Assembly: GCF_009727955.1 (NCBI RefSeq)
Contig: NZ_WOBR01000005.1
Coordinates: forward strand, 38,375-102,374
Origin: Aliivibrio fischeri
GTDB lineage: Bacteria; Pseudomonadota; Gammaproteobacteria; Enterobacterales; Vibrionaceae
DNA length: 64,000 bases
Direction: 5' to 3'
Made by a program: the position numbers and the translations under genes. Below, piece by piece: positions 45,536 through 55,016 of this stretch. Under the pieces are notes generated by a model, which was not told where the DNA came from, did not search any database, and worked only from the letters and a program-made list of their open reading frames with translations. The number at the start of each line of letters is the position of its first letter. Position 1 is the stretch's first letter.

Positions 45536-46230
45536 TGAATTTTTCAAACAAAGATAGAGTCGCTCATTTATACCACTTTGATGAGAGCGGTGAGTTTACC
45601 CATGATGGTTCAATGACAATACGGGCTCATATGGGGCTGCCTGCTCAAAGTACAGAAATCGCCTTACCAAAATACAATAAAGCGCTTGAGCGTTGTTACT
45701 TTATTGATGGTGTTTGGGTTGTCACTTCGTTGTTTATCGGTCGCTTTTATTGGGATGAAAAAGCGCAAATACATTGTATTCACTCTTATCCTCAAGAGTT
45801 ACCTGAAAGCTATTCTTTAATTGAGCCACCAGAGGCGAATAAAGGATTTGTGGTTCAATTGGTTGATGATGAATGGCTACAAATAGAAGATCATCGAGGT
45901 CAGTTGATCTTTGATTGTAGTGATTGCACTCAATATGAAGAAGTCGAAAAGGTTGGCGAGATAAAAGAAGGCTTTACTCTTAGTGAGCCATTAACCCTTT
46001 TTGATGAATGGATTGATGATCAATGGGTGACTAACCAAAGCAATAAACATATTGGTGATTTTAATCAAGTGGATGAAACAAGGCGTGATTTATACAGCCG
46101 AGTTTGTGATCCTCTTTTTGCTGAAGCTCGTGTAAAGCGGATGCAGGGATGCGAGCAAGAAGCAATAGACATAGAAGGGCAAGCTCTGGCAGCAAGAGAG
46201 CAAATACAACTCGATAATCCATGGCCATAA
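45535..46230 (+). CDS. probable tail fibre partner or assembly protein
   Basis: This 231-residue protein starts at an ATG overlapping the fibre stop (TAATG) and ends with a helical region (EARVKRMQGCEQEAIDIEGQ) that recalls tail fibre assembly proteins. No firm family match; position supports the role. Confidence 0.6.
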   Translation: MNFSNKDRVAHLYHFDESGEFTHDGSMTIRAHMGLPAQSTEIALPKYNKALERCYFIDGVWVVTSLFIGRFYWDEKAQIHCIHSYPQELPESYSLIEPPEANKGFVVQLVDDEWLQIEDHRGQLIFDCSDCTQYEEVEKVGEIKEGFTLSEPLTLFDEWIDDQWVTNQSNKHIGDFNQVDETRRDLYSRVCDPLFAEARVKRMQGCEQEAIDIEGQALAAREQIQLDNPWP

Positions 46231-46249
46231 TTCTCTCAAATTCATCAAA

Positions 46250-46275
46250 TAAGCCCAGTGTTATCACTGGGTTTT
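46250..46275 (+). terminator. terminator after the fibre operon
   Basis: A 7-bp GC-rich stem (46254-46260 with 46265-46271), loop TTAT, then TTTT. It marks the end of the baseplate/fibre operon. Confidence 0.75.
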
Positions 46276-46360
46276 CTACATCTGGCATATAGAAAAGCCT
46301 GCAATATTAACCAACCTACGCGCGCGATACACTGGGTCAAATTCATAATCTGAGTAAAGC

Positions 46361-46594
46361 ATGTCTGAGAAAGAGATTGCACGTATTGATGCCGCAATGA
46401 ACAACCTTGCAAGTTTGATGCGTGAGCAAAACAAAACACTCAATAAGGTGTTAATCACGTTAACGAAAACCCAAACGATTCAAGTTGCCAACTCTAAACG
46501 AATAGACAAGCTCGAATCGGATAGAACGTGGTTAGTTAGATTAATTTTTGGTTCGGTAATCGCGATTGCTTTTGCCGCTTTTAAGGTGATGTAA
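46361..46594 (+). CDS. XhlA-like small membrane protein of the lysis cassette
   Basis: This 77-residue protein has an N-terminal coiled-coil (about 1-52) and a single C-terminal membrane span (about 55-75, WLVRLIFGSVIAIAFAAF). This is the XhlA (hemolysin-like) pattern found with holins and endolysins. It lies one base upstream of the peptidase gene. Confidence 0.7.
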   Translation: MSEKEIARIDAAMNNLASLMREQNKTLNKVLITLTKTQTIQVANSKRIDKLESDRTWLVRLIFGSVIAIAFAAFKVM

Positions 46595-46595
46595 G

Positions 46596-46985
46596 ATGAA
46601 TAAATTTAGCAAACAAAGTGCCTCTCGTTTAGCGAGCTGCCATCCACAATTACAAAAAGTGTTTACTAAGGTTCTTGAGATATGCGATTGCTCAATTCTT
46701 TGTGGCCATCGAACAGAAGTCGAACAAAATGCACTTCCAAGTAGCAATACTCAAGTTCGTTTTCCTAATAGCAAACATAACTCAGTACCAAGCAAAGCGG
46801 TTGATGCGACACCATTCCCTTATGATGAAGATGACCGTGAGCGTTTTAGTTATTTTGCAGGCATCGTGATTGGTGTTGGTGCATCAATGGGTATCGTCAT
46901 TCGTTGGGGCGGTGATTGGGATAGAGATAATGAGCTCAAAGATAATGGCTTTGATGACTTAATGCATTTTGAGTTAGTGGAGTAA
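46596..46985 (+). CDS. endolysin, M15 family peptidase
   Basis: This 129-residue peptidoglycan endopeptidase is of the L-alanyl-D-glutamate/D-Ala-D-Ala M15 type. Zinc ligands are visible: His in SKHNSVPSKAVDATPF (with the following Asp) and the distal His in DLMHFEL. There is no signal peptide, so release needs the holin encoded next. Confidence 0.85.
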   Translation: MNKFSKQSASRLASCHPQLQKVFTKVLEICDCSILCGHRTEVEQNALPSSNTQVRFPNSKHNSVPSKAVDATPFPYDEDDRERFSYFAGIVIGVGASMGIVIRWGGDWDRDNELKDNGFDDLMHFELVE

Positions 46986-46988
46986 TTG

Positions 46989-47333
46989 ATGGGATTGTTT
47001 AGCAAAATCTTTGGTACTGATTCAGCCATTAATAAAGGACTCGATTTAATTGCTAATACAGGTGATGCGTTGGTATTTACGGATGAAGAAAAGGCACATC
47101 AACAAGTCGCATTATTAAAAGCGTATGAGCCTTTTAAACTCATTCAACGCTTCATTGTTATGGTCTTTTGTCTTCCTTATGTCGGCTTACATACCATTGT
47201 GATCATCGGTTGTATTTTCGGTGCGGATTGGGGAGCAATTAGTACCATGATAAATGAAGCGTTTGGTTATCCAGTGCTTGCTGCAGTTGCCTTGTATCTT
47301 GGCGGTGGCGCTATTCCAAAGCGTAAAAGTTGA
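46989..47333 (+). CDS. three-span holin-like protein
   Basis: This 114-residue protein has two clear hydrophobic helices (about 55-80 and 90-108) and an amphipathic N-terminus (MGLFSKIFGTDSAINKGLDLI), matching 3TM holins of the DUF3154 kind. The ATG at 46989 was chosen over a TTG three bases before. It should permeabilise the inner membrane for the endolysin. Confidence 0.75.
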   Translation: MGLFSKIFGTDSAINKGLDLIANTGDALVFTDEEKAHQQVALLKAYEPFKLIQRFIVMVFCLPYVGLHTIVIIGCIFGADWGAISTMINEAFGYPVLAAVALYLGGGAIPKRKS

Positions 47334-47442
47334 TATCAAAATGAGTCTATTATTTTAGTTATTTCAACTAGGATTTCAGTAAAAACGCATTGAACTTTTC
47401 ATTTATCATTACAAGGGAGTTTTTAGTAACGATAGAGATGAT

Positions 47443-49377
47443 ATGGAAAAGGTTTGGAACGAAGAATTAGGGTGTTTTTCTGATAATACTGAAAAGAAAA
47501 CAACAAAAATAATAAACGCTTATTTCCCATGGAATGAAGAATTGGCAAAAGAATCCAAACCAGATATTCCTCATTACGAACCTGTCAAAGAGCCACAATC
47601 CAAAATCGCTGCTTTTGAATATTCAATTGAGATAGCTTGCTCTCAAGATGAATTGAATACTTATCAAATTGGTCATTTTTCTTTAGGCAAAACCAAAGCA
47701 GAAGAAAGTATATCGTCATGGCATAAAACGCAAACCGACGAAGGTTTTACTCTATTTACTTCAAGTATAAAGGTTAATGAACCTAAAAAACTTTATCGTG
47801 AATTTTTCTGTTCATGTGGTAATGCAATTTTATTTGATGATGTAAAGCCTGTTAAACAAGGTTCTGGAAGTTATTCTGAGTCTTTTGTTCCTATTAAGCC
47901 TGCGGTTCAAGTATGCGAACGTCTTGGATGGCCTACAGAGGGATATTTTTATCATTTTATTGATGATGTGCTAGTTAATGAATATAAATTAAAAGGTTCA
48001 GGAAAATGGGCGTTTCAAGTTACTTGCTCAACGAAAGATACCCTTACTGATGAATTAGTGTCGGGTCATGACTATGCCTTTATTTTACTGCCGTGGAAAA
48101 TTAATAATGTAGTGATTGCACGCCAGCATTTACTTTATCTTCCACAAAAGATGTCGTCTGAGTACTTTAACGATATTAATTCAAACTGGCTTGATACACA
48201 TGCTTGTTTGCTTGATGTTAATGCTATCGTTCAAAGTAAATATGAAGACAAATTAACTCGTGAGCAAGAAGATGAGACGCTTCCTGCTGCAACGATTAAA
48301 AGTGTTGGTCAATCTATAAGTTTTGATAACACCTGCACAGCATCATCAACTCCAAAACTTCGTCATAATGTAGTCCCTGCAATTAAAGATAATGCAATAC
48401 CGCAACGAACGCCGATAGTAAACGTATGTAAGATAGACCCAAAGACTAAAGCCACTGAGTTTGGTGATATGGCATTTCTAGCTATGTTTGCATCGACTAC
48501 GGCAGGGGCAAGCAGTGATGTATTAGATGATTTAAGTAAAGGTGCTGCACGCTTATTTAAGTTAAGTAGTAATGTAGGTAAAAAAATAGGTGATTGGGTA
48601 TTATCTGGGAATGGTGTAGGTCGTTTAGGTGGAGGTATCGTTACAGCACTATGGCCTTCTCAGTTAGGAGATGGAACACTTGATGGTGGTTTGCAATTTG
48701 ATACTTCAAACGCGACAAATGTGACGGTTCGTTTTAATTTATACAAAGATGAAAATGGTGTTGAACAAGTTGTAGGAATACATTCTGGTGATGGTTATGC
48801 TTATGGTGGACGAGTAGATAAAAAAGCTGCTGTTCGACATGGTGATAAGTTTGTTATTGAGCTTGAAGAAGGTATTACGCTAACGTGGGTTCCTGATGGT
48901 GAAGAATATAAGCTAGATCCAAGTACAGAGTTACCTGAATATGATGGCTTAGATGTTCATGATGTATGGGTAAGACCAATAGAAGAGCATAAGCAAGAGT
49001 TAGGAACGATACTTTACCCAGAAGACGAATTAGTTGAGTATATCGTTACGTTTCCTGTAGATGCAGGGTTACCGCCTTTATATTTGGTCTTTAATAAACC
49101 ATCGGCGGATTTAAAGTTTATTCCTGCGCCTAGAGGAATCCCCCCTCTACCTGCATTTCCATCAGCGAAGCCTGCAAAACCAAAAACTAAAGTTCAAGGA
49201 GGAGGAAAGCTTCGTGAGAGATGGATAGATAAAAAAGGGAGGATATATGAATGGGATTACCAACATGGGAAAGTAGAAGTATATGATAAAACAGGACAAA
49301 ATCATCTTGGAGAGTTTGATCATAAAACTGGCGAGCAAACCAAAAAATCTGACCCTAAAAGGAGAACAAATAAATGA
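47443..49377 (+). CDS. pyocin S / colicin E3-type ribonuclease toxin
   Basis: This 644-residue bacteriocin-like protein has a C-terminal domain (about 585-644) that is a colicin E3-type rRNase: WDYQHGKVE carries the D605, H608 and E612 equivalents of the E3 catalytic Asp-His-Glu, and R640 lies in SDPKRR near the end. E3 cleaves 16S rRNA at the decoding site. Upstream, about 415-560, is an S-type pyocin domain (VTFPVDAGLPPLYLVF near its end). Residues 1-400 I do not recognise, with a hydrophobic Ala-rich patch at about 345-380; no TonB box or signal peptide seen. It sits directly after holin and endolysin, so phage lysis could release it. Its immunity gene follows with ATGA overlap. Entry route into targets is unknown. 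Confidence 0.85.
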   Translation: MEKVWNEELGCFSDNTEKKTTKIINAYFPWNEELAKESKPDIPHYEPVKEPQSKIAAFEYSIEIACSQDELNTYQIGHFSLGKTKAEESISSWHKTQTDEGFTLFTSSIKVNEPKKLYREFFCSCGNAILFDDVKPVKQGSGSYSESFVPIKPAVQVCERLGWPTEGYFYHFIDDVLVNEYKLKGSGKWAFQVTCSTKDTLTDELVSGHDYAFILLPWKINNVVIARQHLLYLPQKMSSEYFNDINSNWLDTHACLLDVNAIVQSKYEDKLTREQEDETLPAATIKSVGQSISFDNTCTASSTPKLRHNVVPAIKDNAIPQRTPIVNVCKIDPKTKATEFGDMAFLAMFASTTAGASSDVLDDLSKGAARLFKLSSNVGKKIGDWVLSGNGVGRLGGGIVTALWPSQLGDGTLDGGLQFDTSNATNVTVRFNLYKDENGVEQVVGIHSGDGYAYGGRVDKKAAVRHGDKFVIELEEGITLTWVPDGEEYKLDPSTELPEYDGLDVHDVWVRPIEEHKQELGTILYPEDELVEYIVTFPVDAGLPPLYLVFNKPSADLKFIPAPRGIPPLPAFPSAKPAKPKTKVQGGGKLRERWIDKKGRIYEWDYQHGKVEVYDKTGQNHLGEFDHKTGEQTKKSDPKRRTNK

Positions 49378-49586
49378 AATATTTAATAAGAGGTTTTGAT
49401 AAGAAAAATGAAGAATTTAGTTCTGAGTTTGAAATCGAAATATCAAAAGACAAACTAGAAGATATAATGAATGTTGAGATAGATTACGGTTGTTTCGAAT
49501 TACAGGCTGAACATATTACTAAATTATTAGAGTTATCACCTGATACTGATTTTAAAGAGTCAGAAGATTATTTCATTTATTTTTAA
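49374..49586 (+). CDS. immunity protein for the E3-type toxin
   Basis: This 70-residue acidic protein overlaps the toxin stop by ATGA. It resembles the cloacin/colicin E3 immunity family: YGCFELQAEHITKLLEL and SEDYFIYF correspond to NNGCFDVIAEW and DNEYFVSF in Im3. It should bind the rRNase domain and protect the lysogen. It lies in an operon with the toxin and ends at a terminator. Confidence 0.8.
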   Translation: MKYLIRGFDKKNEEFSSEFEIEISKDKLEDIMNVEIDYGCFELQAEHITKLLELSPDTDFKESEDYFIYF

Positions 49587-49627
49587 TAATGATTTACTAG
49601 AGAAACTTTAGTTGTTACTTCACAAAG

Positions 49628-49650
49628 AAACCGAGTCATGAACTCGGTTT
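49628..49650. terminator. bidirectional terminator, immunity gene / portal gene
   Basis: A 9-bp perfect stem (49628-49636 with 49642-49650), loop CATGA, with a T-rich tail. It separates the convergent immunity and portal genes. Confidence 0.8.
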
Positions 49651-49654
49651 TCTT

Positions 49655-50626
49655 TTAAGCTGCAACAAATTCTAATCCCTCATACTCCTTAATTTTCACA
49701 ACTTCTTGTCCCACAAAATCATTCAATTCACACACCGATTCTAGTAACGGCACTAACTCGTTTTTGTAGAAGATGCGATCGACTTTGTTTAAGTCACTGC
49801 TAGAACTAAAACCTTCACGAACAATACTCATTAAATCCAATGGAATGCGATGACTGGCCAACACATCATTAGTAGTCATGCCCTTAATATCTTTAAACGC
49901 ATCTTTGGCTTCAACTTGTCCAATCGGGGTTAGTTCTGGCGGTTTACCATCTTTGCCTTTACCGTTAATGAATAAATTCTTAAAGGCACCAAGGCCTGCT
50001 TGTTTTCTTAATTTGTCTTCAATTTCCTTTTCTTGTTTATCGGTAAGGTTTGGATCGTTCATGTAAAGCAAGTAGCCTGCATGAGCACCATTAATGTAAT
50101 ACTTACGACGAAACAAGGTTGCATCTTCATTGAGCCAGATAGAACTCAGTGCTCCAATGTATTGCGGCATGCCGTAGATTTCTTGGCAAATATCGTACTC
50201 ACTCAAATGAAAAACCTGACCGTCTTTATAATCAATGCGGCCATCATCGTTATAGGCGTTTGGCTTATAGGTATAGCGACCGATGGTTTCTTGTGCCCGC
50301 ATGTATAAAGCAGGTAAGTGCTTTAATTTAATCACTTCTTTAAAGGCGTTTTTAATCACAAGTAAATAACCATTACCAAAGGTTAAGAAGTCATCCAAGA
50401 AGCGTTTAAAATCTCGCTTACTGAGTAGCGTGGATAACTTCACCGAGCTTGAAGCCATGTTTCTTTTTACGTACAACGCTGAACCGTGCATTGGATTGGC
50501 TCGCGCGGCTTTGGCCAAGGTATCTAAAGGGATAGGTGGCTCATACAAACCATCAATTAAAGCGACTTCCATATAACTGAGAATATCGCTCGTCATTACG
50601 CTTTCAGGGGTAGAAAAAGTTATCAA
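49655..50626 (-). CDS. portal protein, P2 GpQ family
   Basis: This 323-residue portal (PBSX/GpQ type) contains the family landmarks FGNGYLLVIKN, RYYINGAHAGYLLYMNDP-type sequence (RKYYINGAHAGY) and DVLASHRIPLDLMSIVREG. It forms the dodecamer for DNA entry. It is reverse to the capsid genes and follows the terminase gene, as in P2 (Q and P opposite to O, N). Confidence 0.92.
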   Translation of the reverse strand: MITFSTPESVMTSDILSYMEVALIDGLYEPPIPLDTLAKAARANPMHGSALYVKRNMASSSVKLSTLLSKRDFKRFLDDFLTFGNGYLLVIKNAFKEVIKLKHLPALYMRAQETIGRYTYKPNAYNDDGRIDYKDGQVFHLSEYDICQEIYGMPQYIGALSSIWLNEDATLFRRKYYINGAHAGYLLYMNDPNLTDKQEKEIEDKLRKQAGLGAFKNLFINGKGKDGKPPELTPIGQVEAKDAFKDIKGMTTNDVLASHRIPLDLMSIVREGFSSSSDLNKVDRIFYKNELVPLLESVCELNDFVGQEVVKIKEYEGLEFVAA

Positions 50627-50637
50627 AATATCCTCTC

Positions 50638-52401
50638 TTATAGGAACGAAACGGTGGTTGAGTCATCGCGTAAAATATCGATAGGCTCCCAATGTAAGAC
50701 GTGCATGGTTGCCCACGCTAAATCAGCGTGAGAGCCGACTTTATTACGTGCTGAGATAAAGGTAATTTGGTTGCTCATTTTGGTGGTGTGCTGTTTTATC
50801 ATCAAAAATGAATGCACGACGTCATCCCATTCATCATCAAATTGAAGACGGCCAGCATTAATAATTTCACGTGCTTTGTAGGCCATCATGCGTTTCATTT
50901 CTGGTGAATAATCTAAGGTAGTGAGTCCTGGATAAAACTTTCTCACTAATTCAGCAACGGCCGAGCCCACACCGCCAACATCAATGGCCAAATAGACCAC
51001 GTTGTACTTTTTGCAAATGGCTTCAATGGCGGTGGCTTGATCTTCATAGCTTGAGCCTTTTAAGCGAACGCGTTCAATAACTCGGAAAGTACCGCCTTTA
51101 ATGATGGGTTTGAGTGCGACCACCAAGCCTGCATCATCCGAGCCTTCACCTTGACCGCCACCTCTTGGATCATAACCAACCAATACCTCTCGACGACCAA
51201 CAGGGTGAAGCGCTTCAAAATTCACATCACTCCATTGACTGGTATCCGTTTTACAAGCCAGTAGCGCTTTAATGCTAAAGAACGATGAAGAGTCATCTAA
51301 GAACACACAACGAAGCAAATTATCAAACACGGATTTATCAGGATATTTACGATGTAATTTATCCATGTTGAAGAACGTCGCGCCGCGCTCAATCGCATCA
51401 TCCACAGTGATTATTTGACGGAAAATACCATCGCCACCAAGTGAGCCATTTTTTAATGCTTTATGGCTGATATCGATATTAAGCTCTTTGGCTCCAGACC
51501 ATTTTGGATACGCTTCGTGTGCGGTTGTAGATGGGGTCGATAAATACGTGGTTCGATATTGCGCTTGGATGGACATGCCGCCTGCGTAATCATCGAGTTT
51601 TTGAAAGCTTGGGATCCAAAACACTTCGTCATAATACATATGACCGTTAAAGCCTTGGCTTGTGAAAATGTTTGTGGACATGAAATGCAACTCAGCGCCA
51701 TTGCTGAGAATGATGCTGTCTTTGCCTTTGAGTTCAATACCCCCAATCTCAAGCGCAAATTTGCGAATGTAGTTTTTGAAAATCTCAGCCTGTTTACGCG
51801 AGGCGGAAATAAAGACCTGATTGTCACCGGTTAACACCGCATCTTCAAACGCTTCAAACGAGAAATAATCACTCAAACCAATTTGACGCGATTTTAAATA
51901 AAAGCGTTGTTCGTTGATGGTGTCATCACACTTATGAGCATGAATGTCTTTTTGATATTGGAAGTATTTTTTCTCGTAATACTCAGAAAGCATTTCAGCG
52001 GTGATGCCTGAAACATCATTTTTGCTTTTGTTGCTTGGTCTACCGCGTTTTTTCTCTGAGCCACTTTCTGATTTTTGACTTTTGTTTCTGCGTCGTTCAG
52101 CTGCGTCACGTTTGTATTTTTGCTCAAGTAGCATTTCAAGCTCTTTGAGCTGTGACTCGTGTTTTTGGTCTACCCACATCAAATACGCAATTCGTTGTCT
52201 GAGTATCAATTCAACAGGAGCGTCATCACGCATTTGCTTCCATTTAAATTTTGAGATCCATTGTTGGATAGTGCGAGGAGCCAGTTCCAGTGCCTCGGCA
52301 ATTTCTGCGGTTTTGTACTGGCGTAAGTAATACCCAAGCGCATGAGTTTGCGCTTGGGTATAGAGTGGTTTTTCAAGTGGTGCAGTCGGACTCATTTTCA
52401 T
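50638..52401 (-). CDS. terminase large subunit, P2 GpP family
   Basis: This 587-residue terminase has an N-terminal HTH (YKTAEIAEALELAPRTIQQWISKFKW), an ATPase core (SASRKQAEIFKNYIRK; Walker B-like MYYDEVFW) and a C-terminal RNase H-like nuclease (GYDPRGGGQGEGSDDAGLVV, AIDVGGVG). Starts further upstream (52458) add residues without family likeness; the ATG at 52401 was chosen, with 52395 a close alternative. Confidence 0.92.
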   Translation of the reverse strand: MKMSPTAPLEKPLYTQAQTHALGYYLRQYKTAEIAEALELAPRTIQQWISKFKWKQMRDDAPVELILRQRIAYLMWVDQKHESQLKELEMLLEQKYKRDAAERRRNKSQKSESGSEKKRGRPSNKSKNDVSGITAEMLSEYYEKKYFQYQKDIHAHKCDDTINEQRFYLKSRQIGLSDYFSFEAFEDAVLTGDNQVFISASRKQAEIFKNYIRKFALEIGGIELKGKDSIILSNGAELHFMSTNIFTSQGFNGHMYYDEVFWIPSFQKLDDYAGGMSIQAQYRTTYLSTPSTTAHEAYPKWSGAKELNIDISHKALKNGSLGGDGIFRQIITVDDAIERGATFFNMDKLHRKYPDKSVFDNLLRCVFLDDSSSFFSIKALLACKTDTSQWSDVNFEALHPVGRREVLVGYDPRGGGQGEGSDDAGLVVALKPIIKGGTFRVIERVRLKGSSYEDQATAIEAICKKYNVVYLAIDVGGVGSAVAELVRKFYPGLTTLDYSPEMKRMMAYKAREIINAGRLQFDDEWDDVVHSFLMIKQHTTKMSNQITFISARNKVGSHADLAWATMHVLHWEPIDILRDDSTTVSFL

Positions 52402-52534
52402 TATTACAGTGTGCAATAACCAAATTAATCCCTCAGTAAGTCCATGTTCTAGATGCACATTCTAGGATTGGGATGAATACAAAAAGAGGCAGGATTTCGA
52501 TAAATTAAAATCAGAAATCACAGGAGAGAGCAGC

Positions 52535-53353
52535 ATGTTTCAATCAGAGCCCATTTGTATTTTAACCGCAGGTGAAACCGTCGATGGTCGGTTTATCGAG
52601 CAAAAGGTGATTGACGATATTGTCGAGCTGTATGACCCAAAACGCTATAACGCACGCATCAATGAAGAGCATTGGGCGTGGGGTGAAAAGTTTGGCTCGG
52701 TGTTATCGGTGGAAAAAAGAGGGGATGAATTGTGGGGTGTTTTAAAACCCAATTCATTGTTATTGAGCACGGTTGAGAAAGGTCAACTTCTGCATACCTC
52801 TTGTGAGATTACGCCTAATTTTGCCAACACGGGAAAAAGTTATTTAACCGGCTTGGCATTAACGGATGAGCCAGCATCGCTTGGCACCACTGAAATGCAT
52901 TTATCAGCCAACTCGAAAGAGAAAAACAAGGGCAAGGTCTATTTGAGCTCAGGGGCTACTGTAGGAAAAGAGCTCATCGAGGCCGAAGAGCCAACTACTC
53001 AAGATGACAAAAAATTGTTATCTCGACTTATTCAATTATTTCGCTCGCATGATGAGCCATCCGATCCACCAGAAGAAGAGAACGATTACATGAATGAAGA
53101 ACTAAAAGCGCTATTACAAGCACAAACCGCGCAGATAACGGCGTTAACAGGTCAAGTGACAAGCTTAACTGCAACGATTAAAGAAACCCTTCCTCAAGAG
53201 ACTGAGCCCGAGCAAGAAGAGCAAACCGAGTTAGCCACTCAGGTCGAAGCCCTATCAAGCAAACTTGATGATGTGGTGACAAAACTGAGCTCTATCACGG
53301 ATGAAACCCCTCGACAATTGGCAGGGGAAGACAGCGAAGAAATGTATTTATAA
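52535..53353 (+). CDS. capsid scaffolding protease, P2 GpO family
   Basis: This 272-residue GpO protein has an N-terminal serine protease part (about 1-150; WAWGEKFGSVLSVE, LTGLALTDEPASLGT) and a C-terminal coiled-coil scaffold (about 185-260). AGGAGAG precedes the ATG. It shapes and then matures the procapsid. Confidence 0.9.
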   Translation: MFQSEPICILTAGETVDGRFIEQKVIDDIVELYDPKRYNARINEEHWAWGEKFGSVLSVEKRGDELWGVLKPNSLLLSTVEKGQLLHTSCEITPNFANTGKSYLTGLALTDEPASLGTTEMHLSANSKEKNKGKVYLSSGATVGKELIEAEEPTTQDDKKLLSRLIQLFRSHDEPSDPPEEENDYMNEELKALLQAQTAQITALTGQVTSLTATIKETLPQETEPEQEEQTELATQVEALSSKLDDVVTKLSSITDETPRQLAGEDSEEMYL

Positions 53354-53411
53354 GCGTTGGCTTATCTCGCTTTTCCTTCTTCTTAATCTATTTATTTAAC
53401 TGGATTTTATT

Positions 53412-54464
53412 ATGCAAGAAAAAACAAAACTGGCGATAGAGGGCTATAAAAAAGCCGCCGCAAAACAAAATGGTGTTGAGGATGTCACTGAAAAATTCAG
53501 TGTGACCCCTAATGCCACACAAAAGATTGTTGCTCAAATTCGTGAGAGTAACTGGTTTCTTGGCAAGATTAATATTGTGCCTGTGGCAAACCAAAAAGGT
53601 GAAGCGATTGGACTTGGGGTAACCGGCATGATTGCCAGCCGTACCAACACCAAAACAGGCAATGAGCGTAAAACCAAAGCTGTTTATAACATGGAGCCGA
53701 TGCCGTACCTGTGTGAGCAAGTGAACTTTGATTCACACATTCGTTACGATCAATTGGATGCCTTTGCTCATCTGAAGAATTTTAACAAACTTATCAATTC
53801 TCAAACTCGTGAGCAGATTGATATGAACAAAGTAACCATCGGTTTCTATGGCACATCTTGTGAAGCGGATACTGATCCTACGGCAAACCCAAATGGGGAA
53901 GATGTGTGTAAAGGATGGTTCCAAGCCATTCGTGATAATAACGCTGATGCCATGCTTGTTGAAGGTAAAACAACGGGTGAAATTCGTTTGGGTGAGGGCG
54001 ATGAAACGGCAGGCAAAGGGGACTTTATTAACCTTGATCTAGCCGTAATGAATGTGAAGGGTTTATTGCATGATGCGTGCGCTAATGCCTCGGATTTAGT
54101 GGCGTTGGTTGGCTCTGATTTACTTTCTTATGATAAAGCCAAGTTCTATGCCGCGCATGGTAATACCCCAACAGAAAAAGCGCACATTGAAGACATGCAA
54201 GTGATTGGTACGTATGGCGGTTTAGCGGCGTTTTGCCCGCCATCGTTCCCACCAACGGCCATCTTGGTTACTAGCTTTAAAAACCTATCTTTGTACATTC
54301 AAAAAGATTCCATTCGCCGCTCATTGGCGAAGAAGAATGACCGTCTTGATCAAATTGAAAACTTTGAATCAATGAACATGGCTTATGTGGTTGAACAATT
54401 ACCAAAAGCGGCCGCGCTTGAGTTTGACCATGTGAAACTGTGGATTGATGGCGCGTGGGTATAA
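53412..54464 (+). CDS. major capsid protein, P2 GpN family
   Basis: This 350-residue HK97-fold capsid protein has family landmarks RTNTKTGNERKTKAVYNMEP and IGFYGTSCEADTDPTANP. In P2 the terminase small subunit gene follows; here 100 bases without a gene follow and then the GpL-like gene. Confidence 0.93.
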   Translation: MQEKTKLAIEGYKKAAAKQNGVEDVTEKFSVTPNATQKIVAQIRESNWFLGKINIVPVANQKGEAIGLGVTGMIASRTNTKTGNERKTKAVYNMEPMPYLCEQVNFDSHIRYDQLDAFAHLKNFNKLINSQTREQIDMNKVTIGFYGTSCEADTDPTANPNGEDVCKGWFQAIRDNNADAMLVEGKTTGEIRLGEGDETAGKGDFINLDLAVMNVKGLLHDACANASDLVALVGSDLLSYDKAKFYAAHGNTPTEKAHIEDMQVIGTYGGLAAFCPPSFPPTAILVTSFKNLSLYIQKDSIRRSLAKKNDRLDQIENFESMNMAYVVEQLPKAAALEFDHVKLWIDGAWV

Positions 54465-54566
54465 CCGCGCATAACTGAACACCAACCCATGCAGGCGATC
54501 ACTGCTTTATCAACCTATTGATATGTTGTTATTAGTCAGTGTGAAGCCTGCACCTAAGAGGCAAAT

Positions 54567-55016
54567 ATGGAATTTGTTGGCAATAAAAATGAAGTGTATG
54601 ACGCGGTATTGCCTGCAACAGAGCAATACCCCGAGCTTAAAATTTCAGAGTTTCAGCTTGTGTTTCATTTTTTGAGTAATGAAACAGAGGCGGGGATTTT
54701 ACATCATGCCACGGTGGCCAGAGTCACTATTCATCGAGAGCTGCTCGATACCATGGCAGAGTTTGATAACTTGGATGCGTTGTCAGTGGAGCGCTTTGGT
54801 GAAACTGATACGGGAAGCACCTTGTATAAACAAGCGGTGTTTGCAATGACGGCGAACTTCTTAGTTGAAAATCAATTGAGCATGAACGCCACCAAAGAAG
54901 CGGCAGAGCGACAAGACGCCATTCAAGCCAAAGCGGATAACTGTTTAGTGCAATATCGCCGTGCTATGGATTTATTACTTAATGGCGAAGAAACCTATCG
55001 CTTTGAGGTGGTGTGA
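54567..55016 (+). CDS. head completion protein, P2 GpL family
   Basis: This 149-residue protein has the GpL pattern at its C-terminus (LYKQAVFAMTANFLVENQ ... CLVQYRRAMDLLLNGE). It plugs or stabilises the filled head. AAGAGG precedes the ATG. Its stop overlaps the next start. Confidence 0.8.
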   Translation: MEFVGNKNEVYDAVLPATEQYPELKISEFQLVFHFLSNETEAGILHHATVARVTIHRELLDTMAEFDNLDALSVERFGETDTGSTLYKQAVFAMTANFLVENQLSMNATKEAAERQDAIQAKADNCLVQYRRAMDLLLNGEETYRFEVV

